NCBI RefSeq assembly: GCF_012277275.1
Contig: NZ_CP051155.1
Location: forward strand, 2,170,001-2,234,000
Direction: 5' to 3'
DNA: 64,000 bases
Source: Gephyromycinifex aptenodytis
Lineage (GTDB): Bacteria; Actinomycetota; Actinomycetes; Actinomycetales; Dermatophilaceae
Shown in pieces: positions 17,503 through 25,655 of this stretch; position 1 is the first letter of the stretch; the number at the start of each line of letters is the position of its first letter. The notes beneath the pieces are model-generated. The model was not told where the DNA came from. It did not search any database and saw only the letters and a list, made by a program, of their open reading frames with translations. The translations under genes and the position numbers were made by a program.

Positions 17503-19305
17503 TCAGCGGGTTGTCGTCCAGGCCTGCCACAGGTCGTGGAAGGGGCCGGGGCGGTCGATGAGCTCTGCAGGGGTGCCCGCGTCGACGATACGGCCCTGCG
17601 CCATGACGACGATGCGGTCGGCGATGACCGCTTGGCTGAGCCGGTGCGCGACGACGATCGCGCTTCGGCCACGCACCACTTCAGCGGCGGCGCGGTCCAG
17701 AACACTCGCCCCGGCGCTGCCAGCCTCGGCGGTGGCTTCGTCGAGCACGACGACCGGCGGGTCGGCGACCAGAATGCGCGCCAGGGCGAGCTGCTGTGCT
17801 TGGGCCGCGGTCAACCGCGTCCCGAGGCGGCCCACGATCGTGTCCGCACCCTTGGGCAGTGCCCCGACCCAGTCGGTGGCACCCACCCGTTGCAGCGCGT
17901 CCTGCAACCGGCGCTCCGCGTCGCGCTCCTCCAAGCCCCCGGGCAGCGCAAGCAGCACGTCTGCACGCAATGGCCCGCTGAAGGTGTGCACGTCTTGAGA
18001 GAGCAGCACCACATCGGGTAATTCAGGGTCGCGTTGGGGTGCCACACCGACGCGCACCGCACCGGTCTGTGGTTCCAGTAGCCCCGCGATCAGCGCCGAT
18101 AGTGTCGACTTCCCGGCCCCGGAGGCACCGACGAGCGCGACGACCTCAGCGGGAGCCACCGTGAGGTTCACTCCGTCCAGCACCGGGGGGCCGTCGTCGT
18201 AGGCGAATGACACGTTCTCGATGCGGATCTCACCGGGAGCCAGAGGGGTCTGCGAGCGGTCGACCTCGACGCGCTCCTCGGGTTTGCCCTCGGCCTCCAC
18301 CGAGACTGCGGGCGCGAAGTCGATCACGCCGGTGATACGGCGTAGCGCGATGAGCGCGGCCTGGAAGTCGTCGAGGAAAAACAGTACGAAACGGATGGGG
18401 CCGAAGAGACGCAACAGGATGAGGATGGCTGCCGTGGTCTCACCCACGGTGACCGAGCCGGAACGGGCCAGGACAATCCCGATCCCGAGCAGCGCCACGA
18501 TGGTGACGGCCTCGATGAACAGCAGCCACACCGTGAGCACACTGATCAGGCGCCGCCCCCGCAAGCGCGCTTGCACCAGCGCCCAGGATCCGGCCGAGAC
18601 CGTCGCCGCCCGTTCGGCCTGCATGCCGAACGCCTGCACCGTCTCCAGGCCCTGCACCGTGGTCAGCACGTTCCCGGCGTGGACCGCCGAGGCGGTGCGC
18701 TCGGTGACGTAGGCCGCGGAGGCGCGCGGCCAATACCAGCGCACCACGAAGATGTAGCCCACCGCCCCCAGCGCGATGGCGAGCAGGAAGGCCGGATTCG
18801 CAACTCCGATCCCGGCGGTGGAGATGATGATGCTGACCGAGGTGGATACCAGCCGGGGCGCCACGATCATCGAGGCTTCCCGTGCCCGCGCGACGTCGTC
18901 CCCAACGCGCGCCACCAGATCGGCGGTTCCCACCCGGTCGACCACCGGGTGCGGTAGCCGCAACGCCGAGCGCACGAGGTCCTCGCGCAGCCGGGCTAGG
19001 GCAGCAGCGAAGAACCCTGGCGCTGCGGCCAACCCGACCCCACCGGCGATCCCGCCCAATACGACGGAGCCGAGCATGAGCGTGGCTGCCAGCGGCAGCA
19101 TGTGCAGGCCGTCACCGGCGCTGACCGCGTCGACGACTCGTCCTGCTTGGTGGGGTAGCACCAGATCCAGCAGGGCGGCGGCCGTCATCGCGAGCACCGC
19201 CATCACCAGGTAATGCCCGCGTCCTTTGCCGGCCCGCCAGGCCAGCGTCACCGCTCGCCCGGTCGAGGCCAGGGGAAGGCCTGGGGCCGTGGTGTCCTCA
19301 CTCAT
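17503..19305 (-). CDS. ABC half-transporter with intact ATP-binding motifs but degenerate signature
   Basis: A 600-residue fusion of an exporter-type membrane domain (about six helices, residues 30-320) and an ATPase domain. Walker A is GASGAGKST (393-401), Walker B is VVVLDEAT with Glu523, and the H-loop is VVAHRLS with His554. The LSGGQ signature is replaced by LTAAQ (498-502). Its partner, encoded immediately upstream and overlapping by four bases, has the opposite pattern. The pair should therefore form a heterodimer with one competent ATP site. Exporter-fold ABC proteins can also import: the mycobacterial B12 transporter Rv1819c is one example. The cobalamin riboswitch upstream makes a corrinoid, or something made when B12 is short, the likely cargo. 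Confidence 0.85.
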   Translation of the reverse strand: MSEDTTAPGLPLASTGRAVTLAWRAGKGRGHYLVMAVLAMTAAALLDLVLPHQAGRVVDAVSAGDGLHMLPLAATLMLGSVVLGGIAGGVGLAAAPGFFAAALARLREDLVRSALRLPHPVVDRVGTADLVARVGDDVARAREASMIVAPRLVSTSVSIIISTAGIGVANPAFLLAIALGAVGYIFVVRWYWPRASAAYVTERTASAVHAGNVLTTVQGLETVQAFGMQAERAATVSAGSWALVQARLRGRRLISVLTVWLLFIEAVTIVALLGIGIVLARSGSVTVGETTAAILILLRLFGPIRFVLFFLDDFQAALIALRRITGVIDFAPAVSVEAEGKPEERVEVDRSQTPLAPGEIRIENVSFAYDDGPPVLDGVNLTVAPAEVVALVGASGAGKSTLSALIAGLLEPQTGAVRVGVAPQRDPELPDVVLLSQDVHTFSGPLRADVLLALPGGLEERDAERRLQDALQRVGATDWVGALPKGADTIVGRLGTRLTAAQAQQLALARILVADPPVVVLDEATAEAGSAGASVLDRAAAEVVRGRSAIVVAHRLSQAVIADRIVVMAQGRIVDAGTPAELIDRPGPFHDLWQAWTTTR

Positions 19306-21128
19306 GTCAAGGCCTGGACGTAGTCGGGCTCGCTCAACAACTCGCTGTGTCGCCCGCGGCGCAGCACGGAGCCGTTCTCGTCCAACTGCACCACCTCATC
19401 TGCCGCCGCAAGGAGTTCCGGTGTCGTCGTGAGCAGCAGGGTGGGTCCTCCCCCGCGGGCCTGCCGCAGTTGGTTGGCGATGCGGGCCGTGGTCACGGCA
19501 TCGACGTTAGTGGTGGGTTCGTGCAGAACAAGCAGATCAGCGGAGCGATATAACGCTCGGGCCAAAGCGACTCGTTGCCGTTGACCGCCGGATAGTGTGC
19601 GGCCTTCGGGGCCGACGCGGGTATCGAGCCCATCGCGTTGGGTGCGGGCCACCTCGTCGCAGGTCGTCGCAGCCAGGACGGCAGCAAGCCGCTGATCACC
19701 GGTCGGCCCATCCGGCGGCGGATCGAGGTCATCGCCGAGAGCGGCGGTGTCGGCCGGGGATTCGTAGCCGCAGATATTGGTGCGCAGCGTGCCGTCGAAC
19801 AGATCCACCTGATGCGGGGGCGCAAGGATCAGCCGCCGTTGCGTCTCGATCCTCAGTTGAGCCAAATCGACCTCGCCCCAATACAGCTGACCGCTCTGGG
19901 GTGACTTCCGGCGTGCCAACAGGTCCGCGAGCGCCTCCGCGACGAGACCGGGCGAGAGCACTGCCACCAGCCCGCGCACTTCCAGATCCAGGTCGACGGG
20001 CTGTTCCAACCGGCCGGCCAGCGTGACATCGCGCAGCTGCAGGCGGCGGGACTCGGGCTGGTCCTCGCAGCTGCCCTGAGTCAACGCCGGCGGGGTCTCT
20101 AGCACGCCGATGACCCGATCGGCCGAGGCCTGGGAGGCACTGAACACCGCAGCCGTGTCGATACCGATGCTGCGCAGTGGCGGCCCCATCGTCTGCGCCA
20201 GACCGGCAACGGCGGCGACATCGCCCACGGTGAGTTGACCGGCCAGCCCCAGGTAGGCGGCCAACACGGTCAGCCCCACGATGAAGAATCCGACGACGAC
20301 GTTCACGCCGGCCGCGTACGCGCCGCGGACGATCCTGGTGCGCAGCGTGGCCGCGAGCGCCCGGTCTCCAACGGCAGCGAAGCGGGTGACGGCCTGGTCT
20401 TGGGCCCGCAGGCCTTGCACGACCCGCAGCCCGGCAACGAAATCGGCCGCCGATCCGGAGGCAGCAGCCTCGGCCGTGCGTTCCACCCGGGTGTAGGGCC
20501 GGATCGGGCGGATACCGCGCACCGAGACGAACACAATGATCGGCACCGACACGGCGACGACTGCTGCGAGCCGCCAGTCCAGCACGGCAAGGGCGATGAT
20601 CGAGCCACCCACCGTCACGGCATGTCCAGGCAGGGTCGTGACCGTCGTCATCCCGCGCGAGGTCGCCGGCACGTCCGTGGAGGCGACGCTGACGAGGTCG
20701 CCGGGCAGCCGGGCGGGGCCGCCGAGACCGCGTGGGTCCAGGAGCCGGTCGATGAGCGCCAGACGCAGGTCGTGCTGGACCACGCAGGCGCCGACGTCCC
20801 CGGACAGCCGTAAGCCGGTGGCGATACAGCGCAGGCCGTACAACACCAGGATCAAGACGCACCAGCCGGCGGCGGCGAGGACATCCCCTGCGACCAGACC
20901 GCTGTCGATCGAGCGGCCCACCGCCAAGGGCACGAGCAGCCCGAGTGCACTGGTGAGGATCGATCCAAGGCTGGAGGGGATGAGCCAGCGGCCTCCGCCT
21001 CGAATGAGCCGCTTCACCAGGGCGTCACCGTCAGCGATCCCGGCGGTGGGGATGGCGCGCTGCCCCAGCGGGGGAGCATCGGCGGGCACGCGGCCCGGAC
21101 GCCACACCCTCACGAGACCTCCGAGCAT
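19302..21128 (-). CDS. ABC half-transporter with degenerate ATP site but canonical signature
   Basis: A 608-residue exporter-type half-transporter. The membrane domain has about six helices. In the ATPase domain the Walker A position reads LSPGLVAEAL (about 391-400) with no GxxGxGKS/T. The Walker B aspartate is His (LLVLHEPTTNVD, His536) and the H-loop histidine is absent (LLLTTTPELL). The signature LSGGQRQRVALARAL (512-526) is perfect. It can therefore donate the signature to the partner's site but can hardly bind ATP normally itself. The start overlaps the upstream unknown gene by 19 bases and the end overlaps the partner by four, so one operon is likely. Confidence 0.85.
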   Translation of the reverse strand: MLGGLVRVWRPGRVPADAPPLGQRAIPTAGIADGDALVKRLIRGGGRWLIPSSLGSILTSALGLLVPLAVGRSIDSGLVAGDVLAAAGWCVLILVLYGLRCIATGLRLSGDVGACVVQHDLRLALIDRLLDPRGLGGPARLPGDLVSVASTDVPATSRGMTTVTTLPGHAVTVGGSIIALAVLDWRLAAVVAVSVPIIVFVSVRGIRPIRPYTRVERTAEAAASGSAADFVAGLRVVQGLRAQDQAVTRFAAVGDRALAATLRTRIVRGAYAAGVNVVVGFFIVGLTVLAAYLGLAGQLTVGDVAAVAGLAQTMGPPLRSIGIDTAAVFSASQASADRVIGVLETPPALTQGSCEDQPESRRLQLRDVTLAGRLEQPVDLDLEVRGLVAVLSPGLVAEALADLLARRKSPQSGQLYWGEVDLAQLRIETQRRLILAPPHQVDLFDGTLRTNICGYESPADTAALGDDLDPPPDGPTGDQRLAAVLAATTCDEVARTQRDGLDTRVGPEGRTLSGGQRQRVALARALYRSADLLVLHEPTTNVDAVTTARIANQLRQARGGGPTLLLTTTPELLAAADEVVQLDENGSVLRRGRHSELLSEPDYVQALT

Positions 21129-21877
21129 GGCCGTGCGCCAAAGGCCGACCTGAGCGCACGAGCATCACAACTGGCCTCGTTCACCGCCAGGCCGATTCCC
21201 TGGAGCGCTTCGTTCGGCGACTCGGCGTGCGAGCTGGGTGTTCCTCGATGGTGTTCAGGGTGCAGCAACGTCACCGTGAGGGCTTCTCGAGGTTGCTTCG
21301 CAGTGTCACCGGCTTCATGCGTCGACGACGGGTCGTCGGCTTCAAGTGCTGCTTCTCGGGCTATGCAGTCAAGCACGTCTGCGACCTCGTGGCGGGGTGG
21401 GCGGTCGAGCACGACAAACACGTGCAGACCTACGAGCGGGGCGGGGGTCGGCTCTGATTCTCCCTGCCCCGACCCGCGCTCGCACTCCGGCGCCCCACTT
21501 TCGCGGGGTCCCTGCTGCGGCAAGGGCAACGGCGCGGCTATCGCCACCACGAACACTCGTAGCGAGGGTCCGTGCCGGTAGGCCAACCCCGCCCGTGCCA
21601 CATTGCCGTTCACGCGGCGCACCAGCACTTCCTCCGGTTCCCAGCCCAGCAGCCGGGCAACGGTGCGCTCCGGCAGGGTCTGCGGTGAGTTCGGCGGGGT
21701 CTGCACGCACTCTTCATGTAGGCAGACCCGGCGTACAACGCCCGTCATCAGTGCGCCGTTCGGGCTGAGTTGGTAGGCACGGCAAGGCTGTTCACAGTCG
21801 GCGATGAGCATTCGGCCGACTCGGTGGATGCGCAGCCAGCCGCGCTCTTCGACCAGGTTCGTCACGAGCCGGGTCAT
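21110..21877 (-). CDS. Unrecognised protein with four clustered cysteines, first main gene after riboswitch 3
   Basis: I do not recognise this 255-residue protein. The N-terminal third (residues 1-110) looks structured and carries Cys28, Cys32, Cys52 and Cys57 (C-x3-C-x19-C-x4-C) in IADCEQPCRAYQ and RRVCLHEEC, a possible metal or iron-sulfur site. It is followed by RTVARLLGWEPEEVLVRRV. The second half is hydrophilic and low-complexity except for a predicted strand, LVGLHVFVVLD. The ATG at 21875-21877 overlaps the stop of a 21-codon ORF (ATGA). A GTG at 21953-21955 in the same frame would add 26 residues. It overlaps the ABC gene by 19 bases. It may be a metal-binding or sensory partner of that transporter. 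Confidence 0.55.
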   Translation of the reverse strand: MTRLVTNLVEERGWLRIHRVGRMLIADCEQPCRAYQLSPNGALMTGVVRRVCLHEECVQTPPNSPQTLPERTVARLLGWEPEEVLVRRVNGNVARAGLAYRHGPSLRVFVVAIAAPLPLPQQGPRESGAPECERGSGQGESEPTPAPLVGLHVFVVLDRPPRHEVADVLDCIAREAALEADDPSSTHEAGDTAKQPREALTVTLLHPEHHRGTPSSHAESPNEALQGIGLAVNEASCDARALRSAFGARPCSEVS

Positions 21878-21939
21878 CGGGAGCGCCCTTGGTCGTGGGC
21901 GATCTGTGGCCTCTGCTGCGCAGGCGCGGTCGTTCTCAT
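21874..21939 (-). CDS. Possible 21-residue leader ORF coupled to the four-cysteine protein
   Basis: An ATG at 21937-21939 opens a 21-codon frame whose TGA overlaps the ATG of the following gene (ATGA). AGAAGAG lies about six bases upstream. The peptide is polar (Gln, Arg and Ala rich) and unlike any family I know. It could simply couple translation to the next gene, or the long in-frame GTG start of that gene could be the real one and this frame spurious. Confidence 0.3.
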   Translation of the reverse strand: MRTTAPAQQRPQIAHDQGRSR

Positions 21940-22101
21940 GCCGGTCTCTTCTCACCAGGTCCAGAGCGCTTGGGGTCCCGAGCGGGGGACTGAGCGCGGC
22001 GGGACCCCGGGACGGGGCCGGAGGAATGGGTGAATCTCAGCCCCGCCCCGGGGCGTCGGGTAGGCCGAAGCGCGTTAGTACGCAGCGGCCGGGCAGGCGC
22101 T

Positions 22102-22185
22102 TTACCTCAGAGAGGCAAACCGAGGCCTGCTGGACGCCGGGGCGTGCGAGCACACCGACGGGACGCGGTGGTGAATGTTCGACAT
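22102..22185 (-). CDS. Possible 27-residue peptide between riboswitch 3 and the ABC operon
   Basis: This ATG (22183-22185) has an excellent GGGAGG ribosome-binding site five bases away and opens a 27-codon frame ending in TAA. The peptide holds potential metal ligands in its first half (HHRVPSVCSHAP) and a basic second half rich in Ser and Arg. It lies about 125 bases after the riboswitch 3 core and is the first plausible start codon there. It may be a regulatory upstream ORF or a precursor peptide. A hairpin with arms GGGGTCCC/GGGACCCC (21972-21979 with 22001-22008) sits between it and the next gene. The coding claim rests on the ribosome-binding site alone. Confidence 0.4.
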   Translation of the reverse strand: MSNIHHRVPSVCSHAPASSRPRFASLR

Positions 22186-22309
22186 GAGACCTCCCGAAAG
22201 CGACTCGGGGGTTGATCGGCCACTGGCCTTCGCGGACAGCATTAGCCGCGAGTGCTGGGGCCGCCTTCCCACGAGGCGACGACTGCAGGGCGCGCTGCAC
22301 GGCGTGCGA

Positions 22310-22495
22310 CGCACTGGCAGGTCTTCGGACTTGTGGGCGCTGCCGGGCCGGAGATCCAGCTCGGGTTTCTACTGGCCGTCGCTTCCCAGGTGGTCGTTCC
22401 CAGTGCTCATGACGGCGTTCGTTCCCACTCACCGCTGCGGGGCAGTCCCGGATTCGCACCGGGTTCCCTCTTGCGACTCCCCGCCGAGGCGGGGA
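22310..22495 (-). promoter_or_regulatory. Cobalamin riboswitch 3 (extended form)
   Basis: Minus-strand core GAGGGAACCCGGTGCGAATC, then ACTGCCCCGCAGCGGTGAG (plus about 22428-22475), and 3' element AAGTCCGAAGACCTGCCAGT (about 22317-22336). About 90 bases of peripheral sequence lie between them, including repeated CTGGGAA motifs. This is the large architecture, in contrast to the compact riboswitches 1 and 2. It heads the unit with the tiny ORFs, the four-cysteine protein and the asymmetric ABC pair. No other feature is supported in 21940-22650 apart from the small ORFs listed. Confidence 0.92.
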
Positions 22496-22654
22496 GAACC
22501 AGCGCTGCCAGCTTAGCCGTCGGGATCGTCGCAGGTGCTTCATTGACTCCTACCCACAGCGGCGGCGCTGGGTGGCGCGGCCGTCTGCCCCCCCGGGGGT
22601 AGCCACTTGGATCAGGTCGGGGGTGGCCGCGACGGGGGGTTGTCGGGGTATTGG

Positions 22655-22768
22655 CTAAGAGGTCATGGCCTGCCACGCCTGCTCGAATAGTCCCGCTCGC
22701 ATGGGGCGCAGCCGTTGGGCGAAAAAGTGCGTCGGAACGCCCAGCTTGCAAAAGACCCACTGGTACAT
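22655..22768 (-). pseudogene. Possible truncated coding remnant (37 codons)
   Basis: This short minus-strand frame reads like the C-terminus of a folded protein, with aromatic and amphipathic pattern (MYQWVFCKLGVPTHFFAQRL, then GLFEQAWQAM) ending in TAG. A stop lies one codon before the readable stretch and the plus-strand hydrolase begins 43 bases beyond, so nothing longer is possible. No ribosome-binding site is seen. I cannot name the family. It may be the tail of a gene lost by deletion. Confidence 0.25.
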
Positions 22769-22810
22769 CACGCCGTTGGCATCCTAGGTGAGAGACCCTA
22801 CTCTTAGCTC

Positions 22811-23722
22811 ATGCTGCAGCCCTTGTGCACGACCGTTGCTACCCCCACCGGCGACCTCGCGGTCATCGACCACCCCAGCGACGGGCCCGACATCCTGTGC
22901 TTGCACGGCGTCGGGTATTCGGCCGATATGTGGGAGGAGCTGGCCCAGGCGCTGCACGGCAAGGCCCGCGTCGTTTCTTTGGACCTGCGCGGCCACGGCC
23001 AGAGCGAAGCGGAACTCACTGAGGCAGAGCAGATCTGGCGTGACCTGCCGATCGTCATCGAGGCCTTGGGCCTCACCGAGCCGGTCCTCGTGGGGCACGA
23101 TTTCGGCGGGTATTTCGCGGCCGCTGCGGCAGCCACCTGGCCAGAGCTGGCCAGCGGCCTCGTCATCATCGATGGGCCTGTCTCGCTGCCGCGGGACGAA
23201 GCCGTCGAATGGTTGGCAACAATCACCGGACCAGAAGTCGTCGACATTCTCGCGGAACGTTTCGGGTTGGGAGTCGGCGGTAACGACCAAACCGACTTCG
23301 AAGAATTCTTCGACAAATCCGTCGCACGCGTCGTCGAAGACTGGATGACCCATGAAACGGGTATCGACCATGTCCGCTCGGGCCTGACCCGCTCGATTCG
23401 GCGTAGCGGCGACGGCTCCTGGCAGCGCCGCCCCGACCCTGAGGTCATCCGCATCCTGGGTCAGGTCAGCAGCGAGGCCGACGTCTTCTACTCGATCGAT
23501 ATCTACGACCGGCTCTCGTTGCCCATCTTGTTCGTGCAGCCCAGCGACGGCTTGTACGCCGACGCGGCCGAATCCATCCGAACCCTCGTGCAGGGACACC
23601 CTGAGCGCACTCTGATCGAATGCCCGGGCGGCAGCCACATCGCTCAGACCGATCCCGAGGCGATCGCGCTGGACATCGTGAACTTCCTGCAGCGGCGCGA
23701 CGAACTGAGCGGCGGCAACTGA
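22811..23722 (+). CDS. Alpha/beta-fold hydrolase with Asp nucleophile
   Basis: A 303-residue cytosolic alpha/beta hydrolase. The oxyanion region is CLHGVGYS and the nucleophile elbow is LVGHDFGG, which places Asp97 at the nucleophile position. That is the pattern of epoxide hydrolases and haloalkane dehalogenases rather than of esterases. The catalytic His is probably in GGSHIAQTD near the C-terminus. It stands alone on the plus strand between riboswitch 3 and a convergent acyl-CoA synthetase operon. The substrate is not evident. Confidence 0.8.
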   Translation: MLQPLCTTVATPTGDLAVIDHPSDGPDILCLHGVGYSADMWEELAQALHGKARVVSLDLRGHGQSEAELTEAEQIWRDLPIVIEALGLTEPVLVGHDFGGYFAAAAAATWPELASGLVIIDGPVSLPRDEAVEWLATITGPEVVDILAERFGLGVGGNDQTDFEEFFDKSVARVVEDWMTHETGIDHVRSGLTRSIRRSGDGSWQRRPDPEVIRILGQVSSEADVFYSIDIYDRLSLPILFVQPSDGLYADAAESIRTLVQGHPERTLIECPGGSHIAQTDPEAIALDIVNFLQRRDELSGGN

Positions 23723-23731
23723 GCGGCGCGC

Positions 23732-23759
23732 CAGTGGGGCGACCGGTGTCGCCCCACTG
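23732..23759. terminator. Hairpin between convergent genes
   Basis: A perfect 12-bp inverted repeat, CAGTGGGGCGAC with GTCGCCCCACTG around a four-base CGGT loop, starts ten bases after the hydrolase stop and faces the end of the convergent synthetase gene. It has no U-tract, as is common in actinobacteria. Likely a shared terminator. Confidence 0.5.
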
Positions 23760-23923
23760 CGCGGCTGCGCTCCGGGGTTGCCGGGCGAATCCCACTGGGC
23801 GGCGACGGAGGTTGGCTGCGCCGGCCGACCCCGGAGAGGTGACCCGCCACCTGGGCGCACTGGGCGCGAACAGCTGACCCGCCTCGTCCCGCAGCCTGCC
23901 GAACTTCTGCCAGCAGGCCCGGC

Positions 23924-25597
23924 TCAGCCCTCGTCGGCGATCTCCTGAGCGCGAGAACTCAGATCGACCTTGCGGATCTTGCCCGTCGGGGTCATCGGCA
24001 GTTGCTCGACGATCTCGATGGTCGGCACCTTGTAGGAGGCCATGTTCTCGCGCGCCCAAGCGTGCAGGTCTTCGGCGGATAGCTGGGCTCCGGGCGTGGT
24101 CTGGACGAAGGCGATCGGACGCTGACCGTGGCGCGGGTCGTCGGCCGGGACCACTGCGGCGGTAACCACGTCAGGGTGCGCGGCCAGGAGCATTTCGACT
24201 TCGGCCGGGAAGACGCTCATTCCGCTGACCTTGATGAGTTCCTTGTCGCGGCCCAGGTAATGCAGCGCTCCGATCTCGTCGATGAAGCCGTTGTCCCCGG
24301 TGCGCAGCCAGCCGTCGATGAGTTGGCGCGTGGTCGCTTCGTCGTTGTTGCGGTACCGGACCAGGACGGAGGGGCTGCGCACAAGGATCTCGCCGGGCTC
24401 CCCCAGCGGGCGCGGCTCCAGGGTGATCGGGTCGACCACGGCGATGTCGGTGCCGGGCACCGGCAGCCCGCAGAAGACCGGTTCGGCGAGCAGGTCGGCG
24501 TCATTCTCGTGGAAGCCGTACGGCACAACGTCGCAGGTGTGGGTCTCGGTCATCCCGTAGGCCGCCTCACGAAGCACCGAGTGGCTTCCGACGGCCTGCG
24601 CCCAGGTTGCACGCACCGCCGGGGTGAGCCGCCGTACGAACGACATCGCCAACGGGTCGACGAGACTGCTCAGGTCCCGCTGGGGCAGGTCGTCGCGGTT
24701 CAGCAGGTCCAGGTAGGTCTCGACGGTGCCGACCATGGTGGTCACCTGGTGTTTCTCGATGGCGTCCAGGGCCGTGTCGGCGTCCCAGCGGGCCATGAGC
24801 ACTCCCGTCCCGCCGGAGACCACCGGCATGAGGATGCCGATGTCTTCCCCGGCGATCCAGAACACGGGAATGAAGCACAGTGAGACGAAAGAGCCGTCGA
24901 ACTTCTGCCCGCTGGAGGCCAGCGCGGTAGCACCGGTGTAAAGCTTGTTGGCCTGGGTGTGTTCGCAGCCCTTGGGTAGGCCGGAGGTGCCGGAGGTGTA
25001 GTTCAGCGAGGCAAGGGCCGTCAGGTCGCCGCGGTCCTCGGGGAACGATTCGGCACCCACGACCTGCGCCCAGCCGGTCGGGTTCATCTGCGCGGGAATC
25101 GCCACGGCGGGCTCACCGACGTGGACGTAGCAGGTGACGTTCGAGGCTTGCGCCGCCGGAACGATCTGGGAGGCGAGCGCGCCCAGAGAGACCAGGGCGG
25201 TGATCCCGGCGTCGGTGAGTTCATGGGTGAGTTCGGCGCGCTGCAGCAGCGGGTTGACCGGCACGATGACGGCCCCGGCGCGCAGCACCGCGATGAAGGC
25301 GGTGACGAACTCCAACCCGTTGGGCAGGTGCAGGCCGACGCGATCGCCCGGTTCAACACCGGCGGCGACGAGCCCGCCCGCGACGCGGCGACTCTGCTCG
25401 TCGAGTTGCGCCCAGGTCAGGCTCGCCTCGCCGTAGACAAAGGCGACCTTGTCGGCCCGTTCCTGGGCCCAATGCTCGACGTAGCCGGGCAGGGTGGTCT
25501 CCGGCGGCAGCGGGTAGGAAACCTCGTGCGGTGTCCCGGCGGGCCGGTGGGCAGCCTGGCGTCGGCGCAGATCCTCGACGTATGTGCTCAGGTCCAT
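23924..25597 (-). CDS. AMP-forming acyl-CoA synthetase / ligase
   Basis: A 557-residue member of the adenylate-forming superfamily, which activates a carboxylic acid with ATP and transfers it to CoA. The P-loop-like motif is YTSGTSGLPKG, the A5 region is AYGMTETHTCD, the A7 region is GWLRTGDNGFID, and the C-terminal lysine motif is PTGKIRKVDL. The start ATG 25595-25597 has AAGGAG close upstream, which excludes the 65-residue upstream extension. It follows the acyl-CoA carboxylase gene by 58 bases and is probably the last gene of the TetR-controlled operon. The acid substrate cannot be read from the sequence. Confidence 0.88.
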   Translation of the reverse strand: MDLSTYVEDLRRRQAAHRPAGTPHEVSYPLPPETTLPGYVEHWAQERADKVAFVYGEASLTWAQLDEQSRRVAGGLVAAGVEPGDRVGLHLPNGLEFVTAFIAVLRAGAVIVPVNPLLQRAELTHELTDAGITALVSLGALASQIVPAAQASNVTCYVHVGEPAVAIPAQMNPTGWAQVVGAESFPEDRGDLTALASLNYTSGTSGLPKGCEHTQANKLYTGATALASSGQKFDGSFVSLCFIPVFWIAGEDIGILMPVVSGGTGVLMARWDADTALDAIEKHQVTTMVGTVETYLDLLNRDDLPQRDLSSLVDPLAMSFVRRLTPAVRATWAQAVGSHSVLREAAYGMTETHTCDVVPYGFHENDADLLAEPVFCGLPVPGTDIAVVDPITLEPRPLGEPGEILVRSPSVLVRYRNNDEATTRQLIDGWLRTGDNGFIDEIGALHYLGRDKELIKVSGMSVFPAEVEMLLAAHPDVVTAAVVPADDPRHGQRPIAFVQTTPGAQLSAEDLHAWARENMASYKVPTIEIVEQLPMTPTGKIRKVDLSSRAQEIADEG

Positions 25598-25655
25598 GGG
25601 TCTCTCCTTCAGTGGGTGCGCGGGGTCGTTCTGGGCGGTGAGGCTGCGCGTGCGC

